Positions 8,098 to 13,936 of a DNA stretch of 13,936 nucleotides are shown here, piece after piece. A model generated the notes under the pieces. That model worked only from the letters and a program-made list of their open reading frames with translations, ran no database searches and was not told the origin of the DNA. The stretch spans positions 1 through 13,936 of the forward strand of contig SHAI01000042.1 in the NCBI GenBank assembly GCA_004213235.1. Reading direction: 5' to 3'. Each line of letters starts with the position of its first letter. Positions within the stretch are counted from its first letter, which is position 1. A program made the translations under genes and the position numbers. Source of the stretch: Parvularculaceae bacterium (GTDB lineage Bacteria; Pseudomonadota; Alphaproteobacteria; Caulobacterales; Parvularculaceae).

Positions 8098-8107
8098 CCC
8101 CCCCCCC
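8098..8107. repeat. Homopolymer tract of ten C (ten G on minus strand)
   Basis: Ten consecutive C lie 308 bases upstream of the export gene and 141 bases upstream of fliO. Tracts of this length are slippage-prone, and in several Gram-negative bacteria intergenic poly-G/C tracts change promoter spacing and switch expression. Whether this one varies or regulates anything cannot be seen from one sequence. Confidence 0.85.
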
Positions 8108-8176
8108 TTCGTCAGCGTTTGCTATCGGCTAAGCGTTTGGCATTTGCTCGTCCGTCTGTCTCAAATTGGCGCATGC

Positions 8177-8191
8177 TTAACGCACTATTAA
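8177..8191 (+). promoter_or_regulatory. CtrA-type binding site TTAA-N7-TTAA upstream of fliO
   Basis: TTAACGCACTATTAA is a perfect TTAA-N7-TTAA, the core recognition pattern of the alphaproteobacterial cell-cycle regulator CtrA. It ends 56 bases before the fliO start codon, a good place for activation of a promoter reading into fliO. CtrA is known to drive early flagellar genes in Caulobacter and relatives, so the context supports the site. The match is seen directly; binding is inferred. Confidence 0.7.
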
Positions 8192-8247
8192 GATGCGGTG
8201 CCTAACGATTCCCGAAATCGGACAACGCGATCACCCGAGGCCCCACG

Positions 8248-8691
8248 ATGAACGCATATGACATAGCACGGATTTTATTCGCACTTTCCTTCGTATTTAT
8301 ATTGCTGGGCGGCGGTGCGTGGGCTGCAAAACGTCTTGGATTGGTCACTTCTGGCGGTTTCAAAAGCAAACGCCGACTTTCCCTGGTCGAGGTTCTTCCA
8401 ATCGATCAAAAACGCCGTGCCGCGATTATCCGCTGCGATGAGGCTGAACATTTAATCATTCTGAATGCCAACAGCGCCACCATCATCGCGCGGGGGATAG
8501 ATCCACCATCGGCATCAGTCGAACGCAGCCACAGCGATACCGCCCCGTTCAAAGAGCAATTGGATGAGCGGCCCGCTGAGGAGCCCGCCGAGGATGCCAA
8601 TGAGGACCCCAATGAGAAGTCTCACGACTTGGCGCAACAGTTAGGCAATTCAGGCAAAGCCTTCCTGAAGGTTTTTCAAAAAGTCGCTTGA
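8248..8691 (+). CDS. fliO: FliO-family flagellar export-apparatus protein
   Basis: A 147-residue inner-membrane protein of the FliO/MopB family, which assists assembly of the flagellar type III export gate (with FliP, FliQ and FliR). One N-terminal membrane helix spans about 7-27 (ARILFALSFVFILLGGGAWAA). The conserved small domain follows: KRRLSLVEVLPIDQKRRAAIIRCD, then EHLIILNANSATIIARG, the usual FliO beta-rich core. The last ~60 residues are an acidic, disordered-looking tail (RPAEEPAEDANEDPNEK) closing with a short amphipathic helix. GAGG at 8237-8240 sits 7 bases before the ATG. No other flagellar gene is in the window, so fliO is solitary here, unlike the fliOPQR order of many bacteria. 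The CtrA-type box upstream supports a flagellar role. Its 3' end converges with the TfoX/SUF operon. Confidence 0.8.
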   Translation: MNAYDIARILFALSFVFILLGGGAWAAKRLGLVTSGGFKSKRRLSLVEVLPIDQKRRAAIIRCDEAEHLIILNANSATIIARGIDPPSASVERSHSDTAPFKEQLDERPAEEPAEDANEDPNEKSHDLAQQLGNSGKAFLKVFQKVA

Positions 8692-8810
8692 CCGCACACC
8701 AGCTTCCGGCAGGGCATCACCTGCTACGCTTGACTTTTTTCTTTTTGATCGGCGATGGCGCGGGTCGCCCCAGATCATTATTTGCTATTTTCGTCTCTGA
8801 ACGGACCACT

Positions 8811-9179
8811 TCAGGCGTAGAACGCTTGACCCTGGGTTTCTTTTTGTTCCCCGCCGCGCATCGCGGCACCTAATGCCAGCATTGTCCAATGGTGCAAGGC
8901 ATCCACTTCATCAAAGATTTCCTCTGGCGCAGAAAAGTACGACATTTCTGACTTTGCGCCATCCCTGGTTTCGAACACGAAAGGGGATGCACCTACCAGT
9001 TTAAACGCTGCGCGGGTCTCCGCGTCGGTTTTGAACCAAATACTATCATCGCCGATAATCGCGAAGATCAGACCGTCACAATAAACCCCGGCTCCGCCGA
9101 ACATTTTCCGTACAGAGATTTCGCCAAATTCAGAAAAGAGATCTTCCACATATTGCGTAAAAGGTGCGGAAACAGCCAA
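8811..9179 (-). CDS. TfoX N-terminal-domain protein, probably 3' frameshifted
   Basis: A 122-residue TfoX_N protein: YVEDLFSEFG, VRKMFGGAGVYCDGLIFAII, IWFKTD and YFSAPEEIFDEVDALHHW follow the family pattern closely. The family is named for a competence regulator, but the stand-alone N-terminal domain has no settled function. The start codon is TTG; no ATG is available between it and the preceding in-frame stop, and GAGGA upstream is rather far away, so translation is probably weak or coupled to sufA, whose stop lies 4 bases before. After residue ~107 the frame runs into a short unlike tail ending at 8811. Shifting frame by one base at the GGGG run (about 8849-8852) opens a lysine-rich tail to a stop at 8717 with two similar basic blocks (KKKPRVKRS and KKKKVKRSR), as expected for this group. 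A real or sequencing frameshift is likely. Confidence 0.8.
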   Translation of the reverse strand: MAVSAPFTQYVEDLFSEFGEISVRKMFGGAGVYCDGLIFAIIGDDSIWFKTDAETRAAFKLVGASPFVFETRDGAKSEMSYFSAPEEIFDEVDALHHWTMLALGAAMRGGEQKETQGQAFYA

Positions 9180-9183
9180 GTGA

Positions 9184-9552
9184 TTATGCGTCCTCGCGCG
9201 CTGGTACGATCGTCACGCTCTCTCCGCAACCGCAGGCATCGGTCTGGTTTGGGTTATTGAAAACAAAGCGTTGCGAGAGTTTTTCGGTCACAAAATCGAT
9301 TTCAGTGCCTAGAAGAAACAAGATCGCCTTCGGGTCGATCATCACCTTAACACCGTTCTCTTCGACCACTTCGTCAAGCGGTCCGGCCTCAATGGCATAG
9401 TCCATGGTATATTCCATGCCAGCACACCCGCCATTCTTGACACCGATCTTTACGCCAATAAACGCCTCGTCCGCAGCAGACATAATCTCAGTCATGCGCG
9501 TTGCGGCAGCATCCGTCAGTGTTACGACCTTTGGCCTTGGTCTTCTTGCCAT
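9184..9552 (-). CDS. sufA: A-type iron-sulfur carrier SufA (HesB/IscA family)
   Basis: A 122-residue A-type carrier that accepts an Fe-S cluster from the SufBCD scaffold and passes it to apoproteins in the cytoplasm. The three ligand cysteines are in place: Cys43 in NGGCAGMEY and Cys107/Cys109 in the C-terminal ACGCGES. The core (TLTDAAATRMTEIM, IGVKIGVKNGGC, VMIDPKAILFLLGTEIDFV, FVFNNPNQTD) is a standard HesB-like fold with family-normal length. The N-terminus is slightly basic (MARRPRPK). It begins 3 bases after the sufT stop and ends 4 bases before the TfoX start, so it is co-transcribed with the SUF genes, which favours SufA over IscA or ErpA as the name. Confidence 0.9.
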   Translation of the reverse strand: MARRPRPKVVTLTDAAATRMTEIMSAADEAFIGVKIGVKNGGCAGMEYTMDYAIEAGPLDEVVEENGVKVMIDPKAILFLLGTEIDFVTEKLSQRFVFNNPNQTDACGCGESVTIVPAREDA

Positions 9553-9555
9553 TTC

Positions 9556-10224
9556 TTACATCCAACCCAGTTCTAAACGTGCCTCGTCAGACATGCGCTC
9601 AGGTGTCCAAGGCGGCTCGAACACCATATTCACGCTGACGTCGTCCACACCATCAATCCCACGAACAGAGCCTTCCACCCAGCCTGGCATCTCCCCAGCC
9701 ACCGGGCAACCTGGCGCGGTCAGGGTCATATCAATCGTCAGTAGGCGATCGTCCGACAAATCGACTTTATAAATCAACCCAAGCTCATAAACATCAACAG
9801 GGATTTCCGGATCGTAAACGGTCTTCAGCCCTTTAATGACGTCGGCTGTGATCCGCTCCAGTTCGGGTGTCGGGATGGAACTATCGCCTGAATGCGCGGC
9901 CTGCGCCGATGCGGGAGCCCCGGCATCATTGGGCGCTTCGGCCCCTGCTTCTGGTGTAAGGGACTCTGGTTCACCTGATGCTACTTCACCTGATAATGGC
10001 GCAGCAGATTCTGACACAGCGGGTTCGGGTGCCGCGGGTTTCAGGGCAACGGGTTCTGATGCAGCGGGTTCTGATGCAGGAGACTCTGGCGCGGTAGATA
10101 TTGGCGCAGCCGGGTTTGGCGCGCGCGCAATATCACCATTGTCGACCACGCCCGCCGAACTATCTTTCGGTCGATCGATTAACTCAATCACGTCACGCAT
10201 CTTTTTCACCAATTGGTTGAGCAT
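9556..10224 (-). CDS. sufT: SUF-associated MIP18/DUF59 protein SufT with long Ala/Pro/Glu linker
   Basis: A 222-residue Fe-S maturation factor. The C-terminal MIP18/DUF59 domain (about 120-222) is canonical: KTVYDPEIPVDVYELGLIY, MTLTAPGCPVAG with the conserved Cys173, and PWTPERMSDEARLELGWM at the end. SufT proteins help load Fe-S clusters onto target enzymes. Residues 1-20 (MLNQLVKKMRDVIELIDRPK) look helical. Between them lies a ~95-residue linker of Ala, Pro, Glu and Ser built from degenerate SEPAA/PEPA units, whose DNA shows matching short imperfect repeats near 10030-10090. Most relatives I know have a much shorter N-terminal part. The start at 10224 is chosen because it follows the sufS stop by one base (TGATATG); an upstream ATG at 10263 would only read within sufS, and one at 10200 is also possible. 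Confidence 0.85.
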   Translation of the reverse strand: MLNQLVKKMRDVIELIDRPKDSSAGVVDNGDIARAPNPAAPISTAPESPASEPAASEPVALKPAAPEPAVSESAAPLSGEVASGEPESLTPEAGAEAPNDAGAPASAQAAHSGDSSIPTPELERITADVIKGLKTVYDPEIPVDVYELGLIYKVDLSDDRLLTIDMTLTAPGCPVAGEMPGWVEGSVRGIDGVDDVSVNMVFEPPWTPERMSDEARLELGWM

Positions 10225-10225
10225 A

Positions 10226-11470
10226 TCACTTAAGCATCTCATATGTCTTATGCAGGCCGGCAATCAATGCCTCTACTTCTGCATGGGTATTATACGCGGC
10301 AAAGGATGCGCGGCTGGTCGCGGAAACGCCAAGCCGCTTCATCAATGGCTGTGCGCAGTGATGGCCCGCCCTCACAGCCACGCCAGAGCGATCAAGGATC
10401 GCCGATACGTCATGTGGATGCGCACCGTCAACGCCGAAGCAGATTATCGGTGCCTTACCCGGTGCCTGGCCGTAGAGTGTTATGAAATTGAGCTTGCGAA
10501 GTTCTTCCATCGCATGGCGCGCCAGTGCGGTTTCATGCTCAGCAATCGCATCAATGCCCGTCGCCATCATCCACTCAAGCGCCGCACCAAGGCCAATCGC
10601 CTCGATAATTGCCGGCGTCCCGGCTTCGAAGCGATGCGGCGGGTCGTTGTATGTCACGTGGTCCTGCTCCACGATTTCAATCATTTCACCGCCACCGCGG
10701 TAGGGTGCCATGGTATCAAGAACGGACTTCTTACCGTAAAGCACGCCAATGCCAGATGGGCCATAGAGCTTGTGCCCTGTCATGACATAGAAGTCTGCGT
10801 CAATTTCCTGGACATCAATTGTACCGTGCACCGAAGCCTGACAGCCATCAAATAAAATTCTGGCACCATGCTCATGGGCGATACGCGACAACTCTTTGGC
10901 CGGCGTTAATGCGCCCAGGACATTGGACATATGGGATATGGCAACTAGTTTTGTCCGGGCCGAAAATGCCGCTTCATAGGCACCTAAATCAATTTCGCCA
11001 TCATCGGAGATATCAAGCCATTTGAGAACAACGCCCTTGCGTTCCCTCAAGAGATGCCACGGCACGATATTGGAGTGATGTTCCATGACGGACAGAAGGA
11101 TTTCATCACCTTCCTCCAGCGCGTTCACACCAAGCGAGTAGGAGACCAGGTTAAAGGCATCGGTCCCCCCAGAGGTGAAGACAATTTCGTCTGTACTCGC
11201 CGCATTTATAAACTGCGCCGTCGTTTTGCGCGCCTGCTCAAACGCTGCCGTCGCCTCATTGGAAAGAAGGTGCAGTCCGCGATGCACATTCGCATAAGAA
11301 TGCGTCATCACCTCGGTCATGCGATCAATCACCGCACGCGGTTTTTGCGCTGACGCTGCATTATCCAGATACGCCAGAGGCTTACCATATGCGTCACGGC
11401 CCAAAATTGGGAATTGCGCCCGTACTGCCTCAACGTCATAGGATCTGGTTATAGGTGCAACTGCACTCAT
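10226..11470 (-). CDS. sufS: SufS-type cysteine desulfurase (class V aminotransferase fold)
   Basis: A PLP-dependent cysteine desulfurase (group II) of 414 residues that takes sulfur from cysteine, giving alanine and an enzyme persulfide for Fe-S assembly. The PLP lysine is Lys234 in VMTGHKLYGPSGIGVLYGKK, the cofactor-stacking and ring-contact residues lie in VMEHHSN (His131) and LFDGCQASVHG (Asp208), and the persulfide cysteine is Cys372 in VRAGHHCAQPLMKRLG. The substrate-binding C-terminal element SRASFAAYNTHAEVEALI is present. The fixed RAGHHCAQP context, without the long loop of group I IscS enzymes, supports SufS. The start codon overlaps the sufD stop as ATGA, so translation is coupled. 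No SufE homologue is in the window, and SufU cannot be assessed; the sulfur acceptor must be elsewhere. Confidence 0.95.
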   Translation of the reverse strand: MSAVAPITRSYDVEAVRAQFPILGRDAYGKPLAYLDNAASAQKPRAVIDRMTEVMTHSYANVHRGLHLLSNEATAAFEQARKTTAQFINAASTDEIVFTSGGTDAFNLVSYSLGVNALEEGDEILLSVMEHHSNIVPWHLLRERKGVVLKWLDISDDGEIDLGAYEAAFSARTKLVAISHMSNVLGALTPAKELSRIAHEHGARILFDGCQASVHGTIDVQEIDADFYVMTGHKLYGPSGIGVLYGKKSVLDTMAPYRGGGEMIEIVEQDHVTYNDPPHRFEAGTPAIIEAIGLGAALEWMMATGIDAIAEHETALARHAMEELRKLNFITLYGQAPGKAPIICFGVDGAHPHDVSAILDRSGVAVRAGHHCAQPLMKRLGVSATSRASFAAYNTHAEVEALIAGLHKTYEMLK

Positions 11471-12711
11471 GCGCCCTGCCCCTTTAGCCAGAGGGCAATC
11501 GCGTCACGAAATACCGGCGCTTCTCCCTCCTCAAGATTGTCTATGACCTCACCCAGAAATGCCTCAATCAAAAGCGATCTGGCCATTTCTTCGTCCAAAC
11601 CACGCTGGCGCAGATAGAACATCGCGTCATCATCAAGCGCACCGGACGTCGACCCATGGGCACACTGAACATCATCGGCATAAATCTCTAATTCAGGCTT
11701 ATGATAGGCCTCAGAGGTATCGGACAGGAGTAAAGCATCCGCCGACATTTGCGCGTCGGTCTGTTGCGCAACGCGCTGAACGTCGAACTTTCCCTGAAAC
11801 ACCGCACGGCCTTTATCCCGCGCAACGCCCTTGTGAATCTGCCGGGTCTGACAGCCACTTGCCGCGTGCAAGATTTTTGACGTGAAATCCGCGTGCCGCG
11901 ACGCATCGACCAGCGCTGCGGAAGATAGTTCCGCGCTGGCTTCTGATCCCACATATTGCGCCAAGGTTTCATGACGCGACAAACGACCGCCCGTTGATAA
12001 ACCCACCTGGTTGAGATGCGCGCCACCGGCCAAGTTTGCCGCGAACATGGCATGCACAACCGCATCAGCATTCGTATTCTGCAGCATGCGTCGCTTTAAT
12101 GTCGCACCGGCGCAGATATCGCTATGGAACAGGCTTGAATAGAAACCACCCTGGCCGGCACCTATATCCTCATATGTTTCAATGATCGTCGCCTCGGCCC
12201 CATCGCCGAGATGCGCTGCGACTTGCACAAAAGCCATCGTCCCGCATTGCATAATATGCCGCACAAGGATCGGCTGGCCAAGCTTGACGCCCGCATCCAC
12301 CCTGATTTCAAGCGCCTCGGTAATCATCGCCACAGTCAGGGACACAACGCTGTTCCCCTCAAGGTCTGGTATCGTCGCCGACGCCGGGATCACGTCAAGG
12401 TGCAGGCCGGCAGGCAAGGTCCCCGTTGGGCGTATAATCCGTCCATTAACTATCTGAATTTCAACCGGATCTAATGCTGAAAATTTGGACGGCGGGATTG
12501 GGCTTACACCATCATTTGCCGGAACAAAGTCTCTTAACGCCGCATTCAGGTCCGACCATCGCCACCCTTCAACACGCCGATGGGGCAATCCAGTTTTTTG
12601 AAAGCGTTCAAACGCGGCCAACCGAACAGGATCAGCCTTGCTCGCGCTAAACGTCGCCTGCAATTGAGCCGACAGCGCCCTTTCCGGCATATCTTTAAGC
12701 CCTGCCGCCAT
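11467..12711 (-). CDS. sufD: Fe-S cluster assembly scaffold component SufD
   Basis: SufD, 414 residues, partner of SufB and SufC in the cytoplasmic SufBC2D scaffold. The N-terminal helical part holds the conserved GLPHRRVEGWRWSDLNAALR block (residues 41-60). The middle is the parallel beta-helix. The C-terminal part carries QIHKGVARDKGRAVFQGK, the PELEIYADDVQCAHGSTSGALDDDAMFYLRQRG signature in parts with a conserved His near 352, and SLLIEAFLGEVID, which contacts SufC. I chose the ATG at 12711, which shares its A with the sufC stop (TGATG). A GTG three bases earlier is an equally coupled alternative and would add one residue. The 4-base overlap with sufS at the other end continues the chain. 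SufD has no catalytic activity alone; it needs SufB, which is not in the window. Confidence 0.93.
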   Translation of the reverse strand: MAAGLKDMPERALSAQLQATFSASKADPVRLAAFERFQKTGLPHRRVEGWRWSDLNAALRDFVPANDGVSPIPPSKFSALDPVEIQIVNGRIIRPTGTLPAGLHLDVIPASATIPDLEGNSVVSLTVAMITEALEIRVDAGVKLGQPILVRHIMQCGTMAFVQVAAHLGDGAEATIIETYEDIGAGQGGFYSSLFHSDICAGATLKRRMLQNTNADAVVHAMFAANLAGGAHLNQVGLSTGGRLSRHETLAQYVGSEASAELSSAALVDASRHADFTSKILHAASGCQTRQIHKGVARDKGRAVFQGKFDVQRVAQQTDAQMSADALLLSDTSEAYHKPELEIYADDVQCAHGSTSGALDDDAMFYLRQRGLDEEMARSLLIEAFLGEVIDNLEEGEAPVFRDAIALWLKGQGA

Positions 12712-13469
12712 CACGCCGCCTCGATGAATTGGTCATAGCCGGATTTTTCAAGTTCTGCAGCCAGCTCCGGCCCACCCGATTTGACAATTCGCCCGCCTGC
12801 GAGCACGTGAACATGATCTGGGCGGATGTGTTCCAGCAATCTTTGATAGTGTGTGATAACCAGAAAGCCACGATCAGGCCCGCGCAGGGAATTCACCACA
12901 TCACCAACCATCTTCAAAGCGTCAATGTCCAGACCGGAATCGGTTTCATCCATGATGCAAAAACGCGGCTCAAAAATCGCCATTTGCAACATTTCCATGC
13001 GCTTTTTTTCACCGCCTGAAAAACCTACATTAAACGGCCGTTTCAACTTCTCATCGGTCAAACCAACAAGTTTAGTCTTTTCCCGGATAAGCCGAAGGAA
13101 GTCAGCGGCCGAAACCTCCGCCTCGCCGCGGGCTTTACGCTGCGCGTTAAGCGCTGTACGGATGAAATTCATGGTCGCGACACCAGGGATCTCCATCGGG
13201 TGCTGAAAAGATAAAAACACGCCCTTGGCCGCGCGCTCATTCGGGTCCAGGTCGAGAATTTCCTCACCAGAAAGGTTCACCGAACCAGCTGTTACCTCAT
13301 AGTCATCGCGCCCGGCGATAATGTGCGACAGGGTTGATTTACCAGAGCCGTTCGGCCCCATAATGGCATGAACCTCGCCCGCTGGCACACCAAGCGATAA
13401 CCCTTTTAGAATTTCCACCACGCCAGCATCGCCTTCAACACGTGCATGGAGATTATCGATCTTCAACAT
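12711..13469 (-). CDS. sufC: Fe-S cluster assembly ATPase SufC
   Basis: SufC, a soluble ABC-type ATPase of 252 residues that drives conformational change of the SufBCD scaffold. Walker A is GPNGSGKST (38-46), the Q-loop SFQHPMEIPGV (87-97), the ABC signature SGGEKKRME (151-159), Walker B CIMDETDSGLDID (171-183) and the switch His in VITHYQRLL (204-212). LSHIIAGRDDYEVTAGSV is also typical of SufC. The frame is open back to 13544, but those 25 codons lie inside the RidA-like gene; MLKIDNLHARV is the family's normal start, the ATG at 13469 follows the RidA stop by one base (TGAGATG), and AAGGA lies just before it. In alphaproteobacteria sufB normally precedes sufC; here two RidA-family genes do instead. 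Confidence 0.95.
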   Translation of the reverse strand: MLKIDNLHARVEGDAGVVEILKGLSLGVPAGEVHAIMGPNGSGKSTLSHIIAGRDDYEVTAGSVNLSGEEILDLDPNERAAKGVFLSFQHPMEIPGVATMNFIRTALNAQRKARGEAEVSAADFLRLIREKTKLVGLTDEKLKRPFNVGFSGGEKKRMEMLQMAIFEPRFCIMDETDSGLDIDALKMVGDVVNSLRGPDRGFLVITHYQRLLEHIRPDHVHVLAGGRIVKSGGPELAAELEKSGYDQFIEAA

Positions 13470-13470
13470 C

Positions 13471-13800
13471 TCAATTTTCCTTTTGGCGCCGGATCGCGAC
13501 GCATTCAATTTCCAGACCCGCGCGGAGCGATAGGCCATCCACACCTAAAGTAGAGCGCGCCGGCTTGGGGTCCGGTAAAGCCGCAGCGTAGGCTTTGTTC
13601 ATTTCCGAGTAATCAGCAAAATCGTCCAGAAAGACCGCACACTTGACGATGTCAGAAAGACCCGAACCCAGCACTTTTAGCGTCGCCTCATAATTCTTGA
13701 AGATCTGCGTCGTCTCTGCTGCAACGGCGTCTTCAGCAAAAGCAGGGCCAAGCAGAGGAATCGAAACTAAGGTTGCAATAATTCGCTTGCGGATCGTCAT
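13471..13800 (-). CDS. RidA-family (YjgF/UK114) protein lacking the central active-site strand
   Basis: A 109-residue RidA-family protein; members normally have about 125-130 residues and deaminate reactive enamine/imine intermediates such as 2-aminoacrylate. From residue ~24 the match is clear: AAETTQIFKNYEATLK, LSDIVKCAVFLDDFADYSEMNKAY, PARSTLGV with Arg82 (the substrate-carboxylate arginine) and GLEIECVAI with Glu99. Missing is the segment that should carry a conserved Tyr and the SGQ strand with its Ser, about 30 residues. The N-terminus (MTIRKRIIATLVSIPLLGPAFAEDA) reads either as a signal peptide cleaved at AFA, or as the family's own start (KxIIAT...GP) joined directly to the later half by an internal deletion. 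Catalysis is therefore doubtful. ATGA overlaps the upstream RidA gene, and sufC starts one base after the stop. Confidence 0.75.
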   Translation of the reverse strand: MTIRKRIIATLVSIPLLGPAFAEDAVAAETTQIFKNYEATLKVLGSGLSDIVKCAVFLDDFADYSEMNKAYAAALPDPKPARSTLGVDGLSLRAGLEIECVAIRRQKEN

Positions 13801-13936
13801 AAAGCTTTCTCTGCATACCTGAACACCGCGGGCAATTCGATTTCAATCTTTGCCGCGATCACAATGTCTTTTGCGGCTACTGTTGTCCGCGCAGGTGGGG
13901 TCCACAGGAAATACGTTCTGTAGACGCTGTTCATCG
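13797..13936 (-). CDS. RidA-family protein, C-terminal fragment (5' end outside window)
   Basis: The last 45 codons of a gene entering from the right edge. The peptide MNSVYRTYFLWTPPARTT followed by VAAKDIVIAAKIEIELPAV aligns with the C-terminal third of RidA: MNxVY, PPART with the carboxylate-binding Arg, and KIEIE with the active-site Glu. It ends in an unusual FRYAEKAL extension. The stop overlaps the next gene's start (ATGA), so the two RidA-family genes are a coupled tandem pair. Whether this copy is full length and has the SGQ strand that its neighbour lacks cannot be seen. The call rests on a short stretch but the motif order is specific. Confidence 0.72.
   Translation of the reverse strand, partial: MNSVYRTYFLWTPPARTTVAAKDIVIAAKIEIELPAVFRYAEKAL

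Larger units (their letters stand above)
7791..8247. other. 457-bp gene-free divergent control region (wza-like / fliO)
   Basis: No credible gene lies here on either strand; open stretches are short and protein-like composition is absent. It must hold the promoters for the export lipoprotein (minus) and fliO (plus). Visible elements are an inverted repeat at 7814-7828, a 12-bp palindrome at 7965-7976, CAAAC-N8-GTTTG at 8061-8078, a run of ten C at 8098-8107, a CtrA-type box at 8177-8191 and CGATT-N5-AATCG at 8206-8220. I could not place a convincing sigma-70 promoter on either strand by eye. Confidence 0.7.

Noticed and set aside
8731..8746. T-rich stretch after fliO as an intrinsic terminator
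   Set aside because: No stable stem precedes it, and the stretch is better explained as lysine codons of the shifted TfoX tail on the other strand.
10225..10263. SufT start at 10263
   Set aside because: These codons overlap the sufS C-terminus; the ATG at 10224, one base after the sufS stop, fits the coupling pattern of the operon.
9836..10855. 339-codon open frame on the plus strand across sufT and sufS
   Set aside because: It is antisense to two well-supported genes; its Ala/Gly/Ser/Asp repeats mirror the SufT linker and it has no recognisable domain.
13470..13544. Upstream in-frame extension of SufC starting at 13544
   Set aside because: It lies inside the RidA-like gene in another frame, and SufC proteins begin at the MLKIDNL position, which has its own ribosome site.

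Overview
The window looks like a chromosomal piece of a Gram-negative alphaproteobacterium of moderate to fairly high GC, as judged by eye. This rests on a SUF iron-sulfur operon in the order sufC-sufD-sufS-sufT-sufA, a perfect TTAA-N7-TTAA CtrA-type box upstream of fliO, and outer-membrane and exopolysaccharide-export genes of the XrtA (exosortase A) type. No RNA genes, insertion sequences, CRISPR arrays or phage genes were recognised.

Layout. (1) 1-249, minus: the first 83 codons of an unrecognised exported protein. (2) 402-3231, plus: a two-gene unit of a true nitrilase (Glu-Lys-Cys triad) and a membrane-anchored or exported amidohydrolase of the YtcJ-like amidohydrolase-3 group. (3) 3339-7790, minus: a reduced XrtA-type exopolysaccharide secretion cluster, with a Wza-like export lipoprotein, a TIGR03016-like outer-membrane barrel and a TIGR03015-like AAA ATPase carrying an unusually long low-complexity tail. 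The chain-length determinant and tyrosine kinase that usually lie between the first two are absent; a 206-bp spacer holds a 12-bp direct repeat and a possible epimerase remnant. (4) 7791-8247: a 457-bp gene-free divergent control region with a C10 tract, palindromes and the CtrA box. (5) 8248-8691, plus: a solitary fliO. (6) 13936-8811, minus: a tightly overlapping operon of two RidA-family genes, sufC, sufD, sufS, sufT, sufA and a TfoX-N gene.

How the genes work together. In the SUF operon, SufS supplies sulfur, SufC and SufD (with an unseen SufB) form the scaffold, SufA carries clusters and SufT assists maturation. Almost every junction is an ATGA/TGATG overlap or a 1-4 base gap, so the whole set is probably one translationally coupled mRNA. 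The unexpected part is the upstream end: sufC is preceded not by sufB but by two RidA-family genes in tandem. The second of these lacks the central strand that carries part of the RidA active site. RidA enzymes remove reactive enamines that damage PLP enzymes, and SufS is a PLP enzyme, so a protective role is a reasonable but untested idea.

The XrtA-like cluster and fliO diverge from one control region, placing exopolysaccharide secretion (sessile) and flagellar export (motile, CtrA-linked) back to back. Other points for a second look are the probable frameshift that removes a lysine-rich tail from the TfoX protein, its TTG start, and the long Ala/Pro/Glu linker in SufT.
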